From the NCBI GenBank assembly GCA_017853455.1, contig JAFMJM010000002.1, positions 1 through 25,128 of the forward strand: DNA of 25,128 bases. Direction: 5' to 3'. A program made the translations under genes and the position numbers. The notes under the pieces were generated by a model. That model saw only the letters and a program-made list of their open reading frames with translations. It did not search any database and had not been told where the DNA came from. Positions 1 through 6,931 of this stretch are shown here, piece by piece. Each line of letters starts with the position of its first letter. Positions within the stretch are counted from its first letter, which is position 1. The stretch comes from Acidimicrobiia bacterium. Its GTDB lineage: Bacteria; Actinomycetota; Acidimicrobiia; IMCC26256; PALSA-555.

Positions 1-288
1 GAGCGACCGGTCGAGGGTGTTGGTCTGGGGGACGACGCCGATGACCTGCTTGGCGGCCACGGGCCGGGCCACGACGTCGATGCCGTCGACCCAGGCCTTC
101 CCGCCGGTCGGGATCACCCGGGTGGTGAGCATCCCGGCGGTGGTGGTCTTGCCCGCCCCGTTGGGCCCGAGGAGGCCGAAGATCTCGCCCCGGCGCACCG
201 ACAGGTCGAGCCCGTCGACCGCCCGGTTCCCGCCCGGATAGACCTTGGTCAGGCCCTCGGTCCGGATGACCTCGTCGGCGTCGCCCAC
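1..288 (-). CDS. ABC-2 type (DrrA-like) transporter ATP-binding protein, N-terminal part
   Basis: This is the first 96 residues of an ABC ATPase; the remainder lies beyond the left edge of the window. The Walker A motif GPNGAGKT is at residues 41-48. The Q-loop is in VVPQTN, with Gln at about 88. The string PQTNTLD and the opening form xxLTKVYPGG..AVDGLDLSV are typical of the DrrA/CcmA-like ATPases that pair with ABC-2 permeases for export of drugs or lipids. The GTG start at 288 is chosen because GGAGGG lies 6 nt upstream; an ATG at 293 is out of frame. The signature motif, Walker B and the cognate permease are not visible, so the substrate cannot be stated. It is divergent from the small protein gene at 392. 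Confidence 0.9.
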   Translation of the reverse strand, partial: MGDADEVIRTEGLTKVYPGGNRAVDGLDLSVRRGEIFGLLGPNGAGKTTTAGMLTTRVIPTGGKAWVDGIDVVARPVAAKQVIGVVPQTNTLDRSL

Positions 289-391
289 GGCATTCCCTCC
301 ACGTCGTCGGCAGCACCGTAGCGTCGGGAACACCACCCCGCCGATGACGGTTGACGGGGCGAGCGAACCGTGACCACCGAAAGGACCACCC

Positions 392-637
392 GTGAGCTTC
401 GAGGACATCCCCGCACCCGAGCCCAAGGAGATCGACGAGCAGAACTGGGTCGTGCTCGGACACCTCATCGACAACGAGGTGCTCAAAGGCCGTCCGGTGG
501 GCGATGAGCGGTGCGACAACTGCCTCTACTACATGGACACCTCCAAGGAGATCTCCTACTGCTGGCACCCGCGGGTGCGCATCCTGGTCGGCGACCAGTG
601 GTGGTGCCAGTGGTGGGAGGCGATCCCCGAGGGCTGA
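392..637 (+). CDS. Small protein with HiPIP-like four-cysteine pattern
   Basis: This 81-residue acidic protein has no signal peptide or membrane segment. Its four cysteines are C41, C44, C57 and C72, spaced C-x2-C-x12-C-x14-C, and the last sits in an aromatic string WWCQWW. High-potential iron-sulfur proteins bind a [4Fe-4S] cluster with a comparable order (C-x2-C, a third Cys, then a final Cys in a G-W-C-x-x-W string), so a small Fe-S or zinc protein is a reasonable reading. No Tat or Sec leader is present, whereas most HiPIPs are exported, so the family assignment is tentative. The GTG start is supported by GAAAGGA at 379-385, 6 nt upstream. The gene converges on the DUF35/thiolase gene, with 14 nt between the two stop codons. 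Confidence 0.75.
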   Translation: MSFEDIPAPEPKEIDEQNWVVLGHLIDNEVLKGRPVGDERCDNCLYYMDTSKEISYCWHPRVRILVGDQWWCQWWEAIPEG

Positions 638-651
638 GCCCCGGCGGTCGC

Positions 652-2316
652 TCAGCGCGACCGGGTGAAGAGGAACGCGCTCCCGGGCGTCAGCCCACCG
701 TTGGTGACGACGGCCACCTCGGCGTCGGCGACCTGCCGGTCGCCGGCGTCACCGCGCAGCTGGGTCACCGCTTCGTGGACGAACCCGAACCCGTGGGTCC
801 GGCCGTGGGAGAGCTGCCCCCCGTGGGTGTTGAGCGGCAGCTCGCCGCCCAGCGCGATGCGCGTGCCGCCGGCCACGAAGTCGCCGCCCTCGCCGATGCC
901 GCAGAAGCCGAGTCCCTCGAGCCACGACAGGCAGTTGAACGAGAAGCCGTCGTAGAGCAGCGCCAGGTCGACGTCGGCGGGGGTCAGCGACGACCGGCTC
1001 CAGAGGTGGGCCGACGGGCCGAGCACCTGGGGCTCGTGGGTGATCGTCCCCTGCTCCCACTCGAGCGGCTCGAGGATCTGGGTCCCGACGGCTTCGACCA
1101 GCACCGGCGGGCGGCGCAGGTCGGCGGCAGCGTCGGCCCGTGACACGATCACCGCGACGGAGCCGTCGCAGGGCACGTCACAGTCGTAGAGCCCGAACGG
1201 CGTGGTGATCATCCGGGCGTCGAAGTACTCGTCGAGCGTGAACGGCTCGCGGTAGATGGCGTCGGGGTTGCGGGCGGCGTTGGCCCGGGCGTTGACCGCG
1301 ATCCAGCCGAGCGCCTCGCGGGTGGTGCCGTAGCGGGCGAAGTGGTGCGAGGCGTTGAGCGCCAACACGTTGGCCGCCGAACCGGCCCCCCACGGGAGGC
1401 TCCAGTCCATCGGCGGCGCCACCCGTCCGCCGCCGTGCGGACGGTCGAGCCCCTGGCGCATGCGTTCGGTGGCGGTGGCCTCCCAGACGGTGCGGAAGCA
1501 CAGCACGTGGCGGCACAGCCCGGCCGCCACGGCCAGCATCGCGGCGACGATCGCGCCCCCCTGCCCCGGGAGCTCCATGCCCCCGTTGTGCCAGGTGGGC
1601 TGCAGACGCAGCGCGCTCTCGACCAGGGTCACGCCGCCTTCGGAGTGGCCCCCCGGCGCGGTCGAGCCGGGGTAGGTCGACAGACCGTCGATGTCGGCCA
1701 TCGTGAGCCCGGCGTCGGCGACGGCGGCCCGGCAGGCCTCGAGCGTCAACTCGAGCGGGTCGACCATCAGGCGCCGACCGAGCCGCGACATGCCGATCCC
1801 GGTGAGCGCGACCTTGTCCTCGTACTTGTCGGTGGTGACCATCGGCCGGGCGGAGCGCAGCGTCTCGACCGGGTCGACCGCCAAGGGCGGCAACTCGGCG
1901 GCGTCGGGTGCGCCGGTGGGCCGGAAGACCGGGAAGGTCCAGTCGCCGTCGGGCTCGAACGCGACGCGCACGCGCATCCCGACGTGCACCTCGTCGGGAT
2001 CGCACCCGACGACGTTGGTCATCAGGTGCACACGCGGGTCCTCGTCGAGCACGACCATCGCCATGACGTAGGGCGGCGTGAACCCGGGGAGCCACTGCTG
2101 GTGGTTGACGGTGTACCCCACCACGGTGGCGTCACCGCTCACGACGACGTTCGACTGGGCCGTCGAGTGGCAGTAGTGGCAGACCGGCTTGGGCGGGTGC
2201 ACCAGCGAGTCGCAGTCGTCGCAGTGCTGGATGCGGAGTTCCTCGTCGGCGACCGCGTCCCAGAAGAACTGGGCCTCGGGCATCACGTAGGGCCGGGGAC
2301 GGCGGGCGTCGGACAC
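652..2316 (-). CDS. Fused DUF35 (Zn-ribbon/OB-fold) and thiolase-like (Ltp2/SCP2 type) protein
   Basis: The 554-residue protein joins two domains that are usually separate proteins. Residues 1-150 are a DUF35 domain: a zinc ribbon with C32-x2-C35 and C46-x2-C49, then an OB fold. Residues 165-554 are a thiolase-superfamily domain of the lipid-transfer-protein type (VALTGIGMSRLG at the start, NTHGG and HGFGFVHEA near the end). The nucleophilic cysteine of true thiolases is not evident: the corresponding region reads LPGQGGAIVAA (residues 249-259), and the C-terminal C-x-G-G-G is replaced by TNGGLTPG. A Tyr at 455 in LLYDGFSF matches the conserved YDGF of Ltp2-type retro-aldolases. In steroid side-chain degradation, Ltp2 works in complex with a DUF35 partner, so an aldolase or acyl-CoA lyase role is inferred. 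The GTG start at 2316 follows GGAGG by 6 nt; a downstream ATG at residue 12 is possible. It is divergent from the photolyase. Confidence 0.88.
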   Translation of the reverse strand: MSDARRPRPYVMPEAQFFWDAVADEELRIQHCDDCDSLVHPPKPVCHYCHSTAQSNVVVSGDATVVGYTVNHQQWLPGFTPPYVMAMVVLDEDPRVHLMTNVVGCDPDEVHVGMRVRVAFEPDGDWTFPVFRPTGAPDAAELPPLAVDPVETLRSARPMVTTDKYEDKVALTGIGMSRLGRRLMVDPLELTLEACRAAVADAGLTMADIDGLSTYPGSTAPGGHSEGGVTLVESALRLQPTWHNGGMELPGQGGAIVAAMLAVAAGLCRHVLCFRTVWEATATERMRQGLDRPHGGGRVAPPMDWSLPWGAGSAANVLALNASHHFARYGTTREALGWIAVNARANAARNPDAIYREPFTLDEYFDARMITTPFGLYDCDVPCDGSVAVIVSRADAAADLRRPPVLVEAVGTQILEPLEWEQGTITHEPQVLGPSAHLWSRSSLTPADVDLALLYDGFSFNCLSWLEGLGFCGIGEGGDFVAGGTRIALGGELPLNTHGGQLSHGRTHGFGFVHEAVTQLRGDAGDRQVADAEVAVVTNGGLTPGSAFLFTRSR

Positions 2317-2370
2317 GGGGAACCTCCGGAAGGGCGCAACTCGGTCGGACCGGACCCGAACCCTACGACG

Positions 2371-2382
2371 TAGCCTGCGCGC
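2371..2382 (+). promoter_or_regulatory. -10 box TAGCCT for leaderless photolyase transcript
   Basis: TAGCCT (2371-2376) is followed by 6 nt and then the GTG start at 2383, which would place the transcription start on the start codon. No Shine-Dalgarno sequence precedes this GTG. No -35 box is recognisable. Confidence 0.5.
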
Positions 2383-3879
2383 GTGGAGACCGTCTGGGTG
2401 CTCGGCGACCAGTTGCACCGGCGCTCCGGTGCCCTCGCCGCGGCCGACCCGGCCACCCACCGGGTGCTGCTGGTCGAGTCCCGGGGCCTCTGGGAGCGCA
2501 CGACGTGGCACCGCCAGCGCCTCCACCTCGTGGTCACCGCGCTGCGTCGGTTCGCCGCCGAGCTCACCGCCGAGGGCTTCGCCGTCGACCTGCGCCGGGC
2601 CCCGTCGCTCGCGGCGGGGGTCCGGGACCACGTGGCCGAGTTCGCCCCCACCCGGATCCGGGCGATGGAGCCGATGTCGTACGACGGACTGGCCCTGATG
2701 GGGCGCCTCACCGACGAGGTGGGGCTCGAGGTGGTGCGATCCGACCAGTTCCTGTGCCACCGCGACGAGTTCGCCGGGTGGGCGGAGGGTCGTCGCTCCG
2801 TGAAGATGGAGGACTTCTACCGCTGGCAGCGGACGCGCCTCGGGATCCTGATGGACGGCGACGAGCCCGCCGGTGGCCGCTGGAACTTCGACCACGACAA
2901 CCGCGAGCCTCCACCCCGCGACGGCCGGGCGTGGCCCGAGCCGCTGCGCACCCCCCTCGACGACCTCGACCGGGACGTGCTCGCCGAGCTGCCCGACACC
3001 TGCTGGGGCGCCGAGCCCGACGGCACGTGGGCCACCTCCCGCGCCGAGGCGCTGCGGCGGCTCGAGCACGCCGTCACCGAGGTGCTCCCCCGCTTCGGTC
3101 CGCACGAGGACGCCATGCTCTCGACGTCGTGGCACCTCGCCCACACGCTCCTGAGCCCATGCCTCAACCTCGGGTTGCTCCACCCGCGCGAGGTGTGCGA
3201 CGCCGCCGAGGCCGCCTACCGCGCCGGCACGGTGCCGATCGCGTCGGCCGAGGGGTTCGTACGTCAGGTGATCGGCTGGCGCGAGTACGTGTGGGGCCGC
3301 TACTGGCAGTGGATGCCCGATTACCGCCACGAGAACGCCCTCGGCGCGCACCGGGCCCTGCCGCCGCTGTTCACGGGTGCACCCACGAAGATGCGCTGCC
3401 TCGCCCACGCGCTCGGCGACGTGCACGACCACGGCTGGACCCACCACATCCAGCGCCTGATGCTGATCGGCAACCTGGGCCTCACCGCCGGCGTCGACCC
3501 GTGGGCACTCACCACCTGGATGTGGTCGGCGTTCGTCGACGGTGCCGAATGGGTGATGCTCCCCAACGTGGTCGGCATGGCACTCCACGCCGACGGCGGG
3601 CGCATGGCCACCAAGCCGTACGCCTCCGGCGGCGCCTACATCGACCGCATGTCGGACTATTGCAAGGGCTGCGCCTACGACCGCAAGCGTCGGGTCGGCG
3701 ACGACGCCTGCCCGTTCACCACGCTCTACTGGGACTTCCTGTACCGCAACCGTGAGGTGCTCGTCCGCAACGCGCGGGTGGCCCAGCAGGTGCGTGCCGC
3801 CGAGCGCCTGGCGGACATCGCCGCAGTGCAGGAACGGGCGGTCGAGGTGCTCGCCGCCCTCGACGCCGGCACCCTCTGA
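2383..3879 (+). CDS. phrB: FeS-type photolyase/cryptochrome (PhrB/FeS-BCP class)
   Basis: This 498-residue protein belongs to the photolyase-related family that carries a [4Fe-4S] cluster and FAD, and whose characterised members repair (6-4) photoproducts. An N-terminal alpha/beta antenna domain starts with VWVLGDQL. The helical FAD domain contains WNFDHDNR (167-173), STSWHLAHTLLSPCLNLGLL (a 20-residue FAD-proximal segment starting near 247), and FVRQVIGWREYVWG (about 292-305). The four cluster cysteines are C339, C427, C430 and C443; their spacing (88, 3, 13) equals that of Agrobacterium PhrB as I remember it (C350, C438, C441, C454). Its length is normal for the family. Whether it repairs DNA or signals cannot be read from sequence. 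The gene ends 6 nt before the 65-nt palindromic element at 3885. The symbol is by family only. Confidence 0.95.
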   Translation: METVWVLGDQLHRRSGALAAADPATHRVLLVESRGLWERTTWHRQRLHLVVTALRRFAAELTAEGFAVDLRRAPSLAAGVRDHVAEFAPTRIRAMEPMSYDGLALMGRLTDEVGLEVVRSDQFLCHRDEFAGWAEGRRSVKMEDFYRWQRTRLGILMDGDEPAGGRWNFDHDNREPPPRDGRAWPEPLRTPLDDLDRDVLAELPDTCWGAEPDGTWATSRAEALRRLEHAVTEVLPRFGPHEDAMLSTSWHLAHTLLSPCLNLGLLHPREVCDAAEAAYRAGTVPIASAEGFVRQVIGWREYVWGRYWQWMPDYRHENALGAHRALPPLFTGAPTKMRCLAHALGDVHDHGWTHHIQRLMLIGNLGLTAGVDPWALTTWMWSAFVDGAEWVMLPNVVGMALHADGGRMATKPYASGGAYIDRMSDYCKGCAYDRKRRVGDDACPFTTLYWDFLYRNREVLVRNARVAQQVRAAERLADIAAVQERAVEVLAALDAGTL

Positions 3880-3884
3880 CCCCG

Positions 3885-3949
3885 CCCCATTCGTTGTTTG
3901 GGTGATTGTGGGGGCCAGAGGCCCCACAATCACCCAAACAACGGGGTGG
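3885..3949. repeat. 65-nt palindromic element, copy 1 (bidirectional terminator or REP-like)
   Basis: The core at 3892-3943 has perfect 22-bp arms (3892-3913 pairing with 3922-3943) around an 8-nt apex that can pair further with a bulged G. The reverse complement matches the element at 22910-22974 at 61 of 65 positions. It lies precisely between the convergent photolyase and DUF2236 stop codons. No T-tract follows the stem, so it is not a textbook intrinsic terminator. Confidence 0.9.
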
Positions 3950-3966
3950 GCGGTGTCCGGCGCCGG

Positions 3967-4926
3967 TCAGTCGGTGAGGGGCTCGGCGGCGGCCGGGTAC
4001 CGGTCCTCGATCGGCTGGCGGAACATCCCCTCGGGCACGGGGGCACCCGCCCGGATCAGCGAGACGTTCCAGGCCGGCGAGTACCCGAGCGACCAGGTGA
4101 GGAACCCGCACATGGCCTTGCCCACCACGATGCCTCCCGGTGGCACCCGGATGCCCAGCCGGGCGCGCATGCCGGGTTCGAGGGTGGCGGCCGCCGCCCA
4201 GAAGACGAACACGTACGCGAACTTCACGAGCGGCGGGAGCGGCGGGTTGCGCAGGAAGGCGATCGCCTCGCGCTGACCGGGTGAGGGCGCGAGGTCGGGG
4301 TGGTCGTTGACCCACTCGTGCAGGCCCGTCGCCGTGTCGGGCATCGGGTCGGCACCGAGCATCGCGCCCACCGTGGTCTGCTCGGCCACGTAGCGGTCGG
4401 CGTCGGCCGGGTCGAGGGGGGTCGCCGCGAACGTCTGGTACGCCACCAGGAACGACTCGGTGAGCGTGTTGTGGACCCACGCCGCGAAGGCCGGGGTGGA
4501 CGCCGTGTAGGCCCGCCCGCGGTGCGACGTGCCGCGCACCGGGACGTGCGCCCGCCGCACCATCGCGATCGCGTCCTCGACCTCGGGCATCGCCCCGAAC
4601 GCGGTGGCCGTCACGTAGGTCGACGTGCGCGACAGCCGACCCAGCGGATCGTCGCGGTAGCGAGAGTGGTCGGCCACCCCGGCGACCACCTCGGGGTGGG
4701 CGGCCTGCACCAGCAGTGCCCGCAGGCCGCCGATGAACACCGCCGGGTCGCCGACGACCCGCCAGGTGGCCGAGCCCGGCCCGAACAGCCCGGGGTCACC
4801 ACGGAACTCGAGGGTCCGGGCGAGCGGGTCGGGGGCGTGGGCGAACAGGCCGCGCGTCGAAGCCGTGACCCGGTCGCGCACCCCGTCGAGCACGCCGCCC
4901 ACGGCCTTGCCCAGCACCCCCAGCAC
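3967..4926 (-). CDS. DUF2236 (MpaB/Lcp-like) oxygenase-family protein
   Basis: The 319-residue protein has the DUF2236 pattern: VVGDPAVFIGGLRALLVQAAHPEVVAGVADHS, then RL.RT..Y, followed by a conserved HVPVRG....GR.Y.A and a WVHNTLTESFLVAY helix. Known relatives include the rubber oxygenase Lcp and fungal MpaB, which are haem-dependent oxygenases; the histidines in QAAHP, ADHS and WVHN are candidates for metal or haem contact. A hydrophobic segment (KFAYVFVFWAAAATL) lies in the C-terminal third. The substrate is unknown. The GTG at 4926 is preceded by GGAGG only 4 nt upstream; GTG 4917 is an alternative. It is divergent from the SRPBCC gene and convergent with the photolyase across the palindromic element. 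Confidence 0.82.
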   Translation of the reverse strand: MLGVLGKAVGGVLDGVRDRVTASTRGLFAHAPDPLARTLEFRGDPGLFGPGSATWRVVGDPAVFIGGLRALLVQAAHPEVVAGVADHSRYRDDPLGRLSRTSTYVTATAFGAMPEVEDAIAMVRRAHVPVRGTSHRGRAYTASTPAFAAWVHNTLTESFLVAYQTFAATPLDPADADRYVAEQTTVGAMLGADPMPDTATGLHEWVNDHPDLAPSPGQREAIAFLRNPPLPPLVKFAYVFVFWAAAATLEPGMRARLGIRVPPGGIVVGKAMCGFLTWSLGYSPAWNVSLIRAGAPVPEGMFRQPIEDRYPAAAEPLTD

Positions 4927-4995
4927 GTCGCCTCCAACGCCTGCGCCGACCCCACGGTGGGCCGGACCCTGGAGAGAACCCCGCCGACCGGGCCC

Positions 4996-5007
4996 TATGT
5001 TCCCCCC
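4996..5007 (+). promoter_or_regulatory. -10 box TATGTT for leaderless SRPBCC transcript
   Basis: TATGTT (4996-5001) is followed by six C residues and then the ATG at 5008. No Shine-Dalgarno sequence is present, consistent with a leaderless mRNA. Confidence 0.5.
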
Positions 5008-5388
5008 ATGGCCCGGGAGCTCACCGTCGACCGGATCGTGGCCGCCCCGCCGGAGGTCGTGTGGTCGCTCGTCGCCCACACCCGTCGGTGGCCCGACTGG
5101 GGGCCCAGCGTGCGGGCGGTCGACCCGGCCGACTCCGAGGTGACCCCCGGGCTGACCGGGCGGGTCCGGAGCGTGGCCGGCCCGTGGCTGGCGTTCCGGG
5201 TCACGACCGTCGAGCCGGGCCGGGCCTGGGCCTGGTCGGTGGCCGGGGTGCCGGCGACCGGGCACCGCGTCGACCCCCACCCCGACGGGTGCCGGGTGAC
5301 GTTCACGGTGCCGTGGTGGGCCGCTCCCTACCGCCTGGTGTGCGCCGCGGCCCTGCGACGGATCGAGCGGCTCGCGACCACGGGCTGA
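5008..5388 (+). CDS. SRPBCC (START/polyketide cyclase-like) family protein
   Basis: This 126-residue protein has the typical opening of the SRPBCC fold: RIVAAPPEVVWSLVAHTRRWPDWGPSV, where the W-x-x-W spacing and PxxVW are hallmarks. A beta-rich middle follows (GLTGRVRSV..PWLAFRVTTVEPGRAWAWSV) and a C-terminal helix rich in Arg and Leu. Members bind hydrophobic ligands or act as cyclases; no catalytic residue can be assigned here. The ATG is fixed by the -10 box exactly 6 nt upstream and by homology beginning immediately after it. The gene converges on heliorhodopsin with only 4 nt between stop codons. Confidence 0.87.
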   Translation: MARELTVDRIVAAPPEVVWSLVAHTRRWPDWGPSVRAVDPADSEVTPGLTGRVRSVAGPWLAFRVTTVEPGRAWAWSVAGVPATGHRVDPHPDGCRVTFTVPWWAAPYRLVCAAALRRIERLATTG

Positions 5389-5392
5389 GCCG

Positions 5393-6208
5393 TCAGCGCT
5401 TGGGCACCGGCCCCGACAGCGTGCCGCCGAACACCTGCCAGGCCAGCGCGCTCTTCGCCACGAGGCTCAGCACCAGATAGACCTTCTCGCCGTAGAGGTA
5501 GTCGCCGAAGCGCCCCTTGCCGCGGTACTGCAGCCACTGGTTGAGCGCGAACCCGTTGAACAGGATGAACAGCGACACGAAGATCCCGTAGACGAAGCCC
5601 GGGACGCCGTCCCCCTCGGTGGTGGAGACGATGATCGCCACCACGATGCAGATCCACGGAACGGCGCCGAGGATGCAGCCGAAGACGAACGGCCACCACA
5701 CCACCGTGTCGCGGTCCTGGTTGACCCGCTCCATGCACCATCCGAAGAGGATCATCCCGGCGTTGACCGAGAAGATCGCGAGCAGGGCGTAGAAGTTGGT
5801 GATGCCCGGGAGCATCGCGATGAGCACGACCATGATCGACGCGCTCACCGAGTACTCGATCCACCGGGCCGGGTTGATGTGCCGGGAGAGTTGACGCTCG
5901 TACCACGGCGCCCCCCACGGGCTCGCCGTCGCGAGGTGGTCGACCGCCGCCAGGATCAGGAACGCGGCGATCGCGTACGAGAAGCGCAGGTCGAAGAACG
6001 TGCGCTGGACCTCGAGGGCGGTGCCGGGCGGACCGGTCTGGACGAACGCCACGACCGGGATGGCGAAGGCGTTGCCGATGATCAGGATCAGGATCGCCTG
6101 GGCCAGGTGGAGCACCCCGAGCCCCAGGTTCCAGTGCCGCAGATTGCGCAGCCGCTCCGGGGACGCCACCACCGTGACGTCGCTCTGCAGGACGGAAACA
6201 TCGGTCAT
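5393..6208 (-). CDS. Heliorhodopsin
   Basis: The 271-residue protein has seven hydrophobic segments and no signal peptide. The retinal-binding lysine is K252 in SLVAKSALAWQVF. The Schiff-base counterion is E118 in RWIEYSVSAS. Relative to heliorhodopsin 48C12 as I remember it, a constant +11 offset also places H34 (H23), H91 (H80), N149 (N138), E241 (E230) and S248 (S237), so the retinal pocket is fully conserved. Family proteins have the N-terminus in the cytoplasm, inverted relative to other rhodopsins, show a slow photocycle, and mostly do not pump ions; they are thought to signal or modulate partner proteins. No carotenoid cleavage enzyme for retinal synthesis is in the window. The start is fixed by TACGGT 6 nt upstream of ATG. 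The adjacent divergent gene encodes a DUF1775 protein. Confidence 0.96.
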   Translation of the reverse strand: MTDVSVLQSDVTVVASPERLRNLRHWNLGLGVLHLAQAILILIIGNAFAIPVVAFVQTGPPGTALEVQRTFFDLRFSYAIAAFLILAAVDHLATASPWGAPWYERQLSRHINPARWIEYSVSASIMVVLIAMLPGITNFYALLAIFSVNAGMILFGWCMERVNQDRDTVVWWPFVFGCILGAVPWICIVVAIIVSTTEGDGVPGFVYGIFVSLFILFNGFALNQWLQYRGKGRFGDYLYGEKVYLVLSLVAKSALAWQVFGGTLSGPVPKR

Positions 6209-6220
6209 GGAACCACCGTA
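6209..6220 (-). promoter_or_regulatory. -10 box TACGGT for leaderless heliorhodopsin transcript
   Basis: On the minus strand TACGGT (6220-6215) is followed by 6 nt (GGTTCC) and ATG at 6208. There is no convincing Shine-Dalgarno at proper distance and no clear -35 box. Confidence 0.5.
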
Positions 6221-6312
6221 ACCTCTCCGGTACCGGCTTTCCGCCGACCCGACACCGATCCGTGCTCGGCGTCACGAGGGCATCGGTCCCCGCCCGCAAC
6301 CAGGAGCACTCC

Positions 6313-6927
6313 GTGTCCCGACGTCACCCCGTCATCCGCACCGCAGCGACCGCCTTCCTGCTCGTCACGGCATTCGTCGCCACGCTCGCCGTGGGAGCCT
6401 CGCCCGCCGGCGCCCACGCCATCGTCGAGATCCAGGACACCGACGCCGTGGTGGGCCGGACCAGCGCCATGACCCTCGAGATCCAGCACGGGTGCATCAC
6501 CGGCGGCGGCAGGACCGTCGGTGTCGTCGCCACGTTCGCCCCATCCTTCGGAACCGTCACCGCCGGCACCGTGCCGGGCTGGAGCTCGGCGGTCATCCCC
6601 GGCACGGCGGGCGCCGCCGCCGGGGGCAGCACCGTGACCTGGACGACGACCAGCGCTCCCCAGCCGTTCTCGGCCCCGCTCCGGTTGCCCCTCACCGTCC
6701 GGTGGCCGAAGCAGCCCGGGTCGTACGGCATCGCCGTCTCCCAGACCTGCAGCGACCCGACGGAGGAGACCGTCTGGGCCACCCCGGTCCGACCCGCCAC
6801 GGTCGGCGTGCCGTCGCCGCCGGTCACTCCACTGGCGACCGTGTGCGTCCTGCCGAAGCGCCTGGCCGGGACCGCGTCGACGGGTCGGTCGGCGGCGATC
6901 CGGAAGGTCTGCGCGATCGAACGGTGA
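6313..6927 (+). CDS. Secreted DUF1775 (YcnI-like) copper-binding family protein
   Basis: The 204-residue precursor has a Sec signal peptide: basic MSRRHPVIRT, a hydrophobic core to about residue 28, and SPAGA cleaved before His35. Mature YcnI-type proteins begin with a histidine that coordinates copper, and here the mature N-terminus would be HAIVEI. Further family features are LEIQHGC (56-61), the W in VPGW (90), and SQTCSDPTEETVWATP (143-158). The C-terminus lacks the transmembrane anchor found in many YcnI proteins and instead has a short Cys-containing tail (C178, C200). The GTG start is supported by AGGAG at 6302-6306, 6 nt upstream. It is divergent from heliorhodopsin and convergent with the next gene, 4 nt apart. 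Confidence 0.85.
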   Translation: MSRRHPVIRTAATAFLLVTAFVATLAVGASPAGAHAIVEIQDTDAVVGRTSAMTLEIQHGCITGGGRTVGVVATFAPSFGTVTAGTVPGWSSAVIPGTAGAAAGGSTVTWTTTSAPQPFSAPLRLPLTVRWPKQPGSYGIAVSQTCSDPTEETVWATPVRPATVGVPSPPVTPLATVCVLPKRLAGTASTGRSAAIRKVCAIER

Positions 6928-6931
6928 GTGA

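Noticed and set aside
511..1143. Plus-strand open frame opposite the fusion gene
   Set aside because: It overlaps two better supported genes and its translation is compositionally biased with no recognisable domain.
652..3933. Very long minus-strand open frame running from the DUF35-thiolase gene through the photolyase region
   Set aside because: Only 652-2316 shows protein-family features. The part opposite the photolyase is low-complexity Gly/Arg/Val/His sequence typical of an antisense frame in GC-rich DNA.
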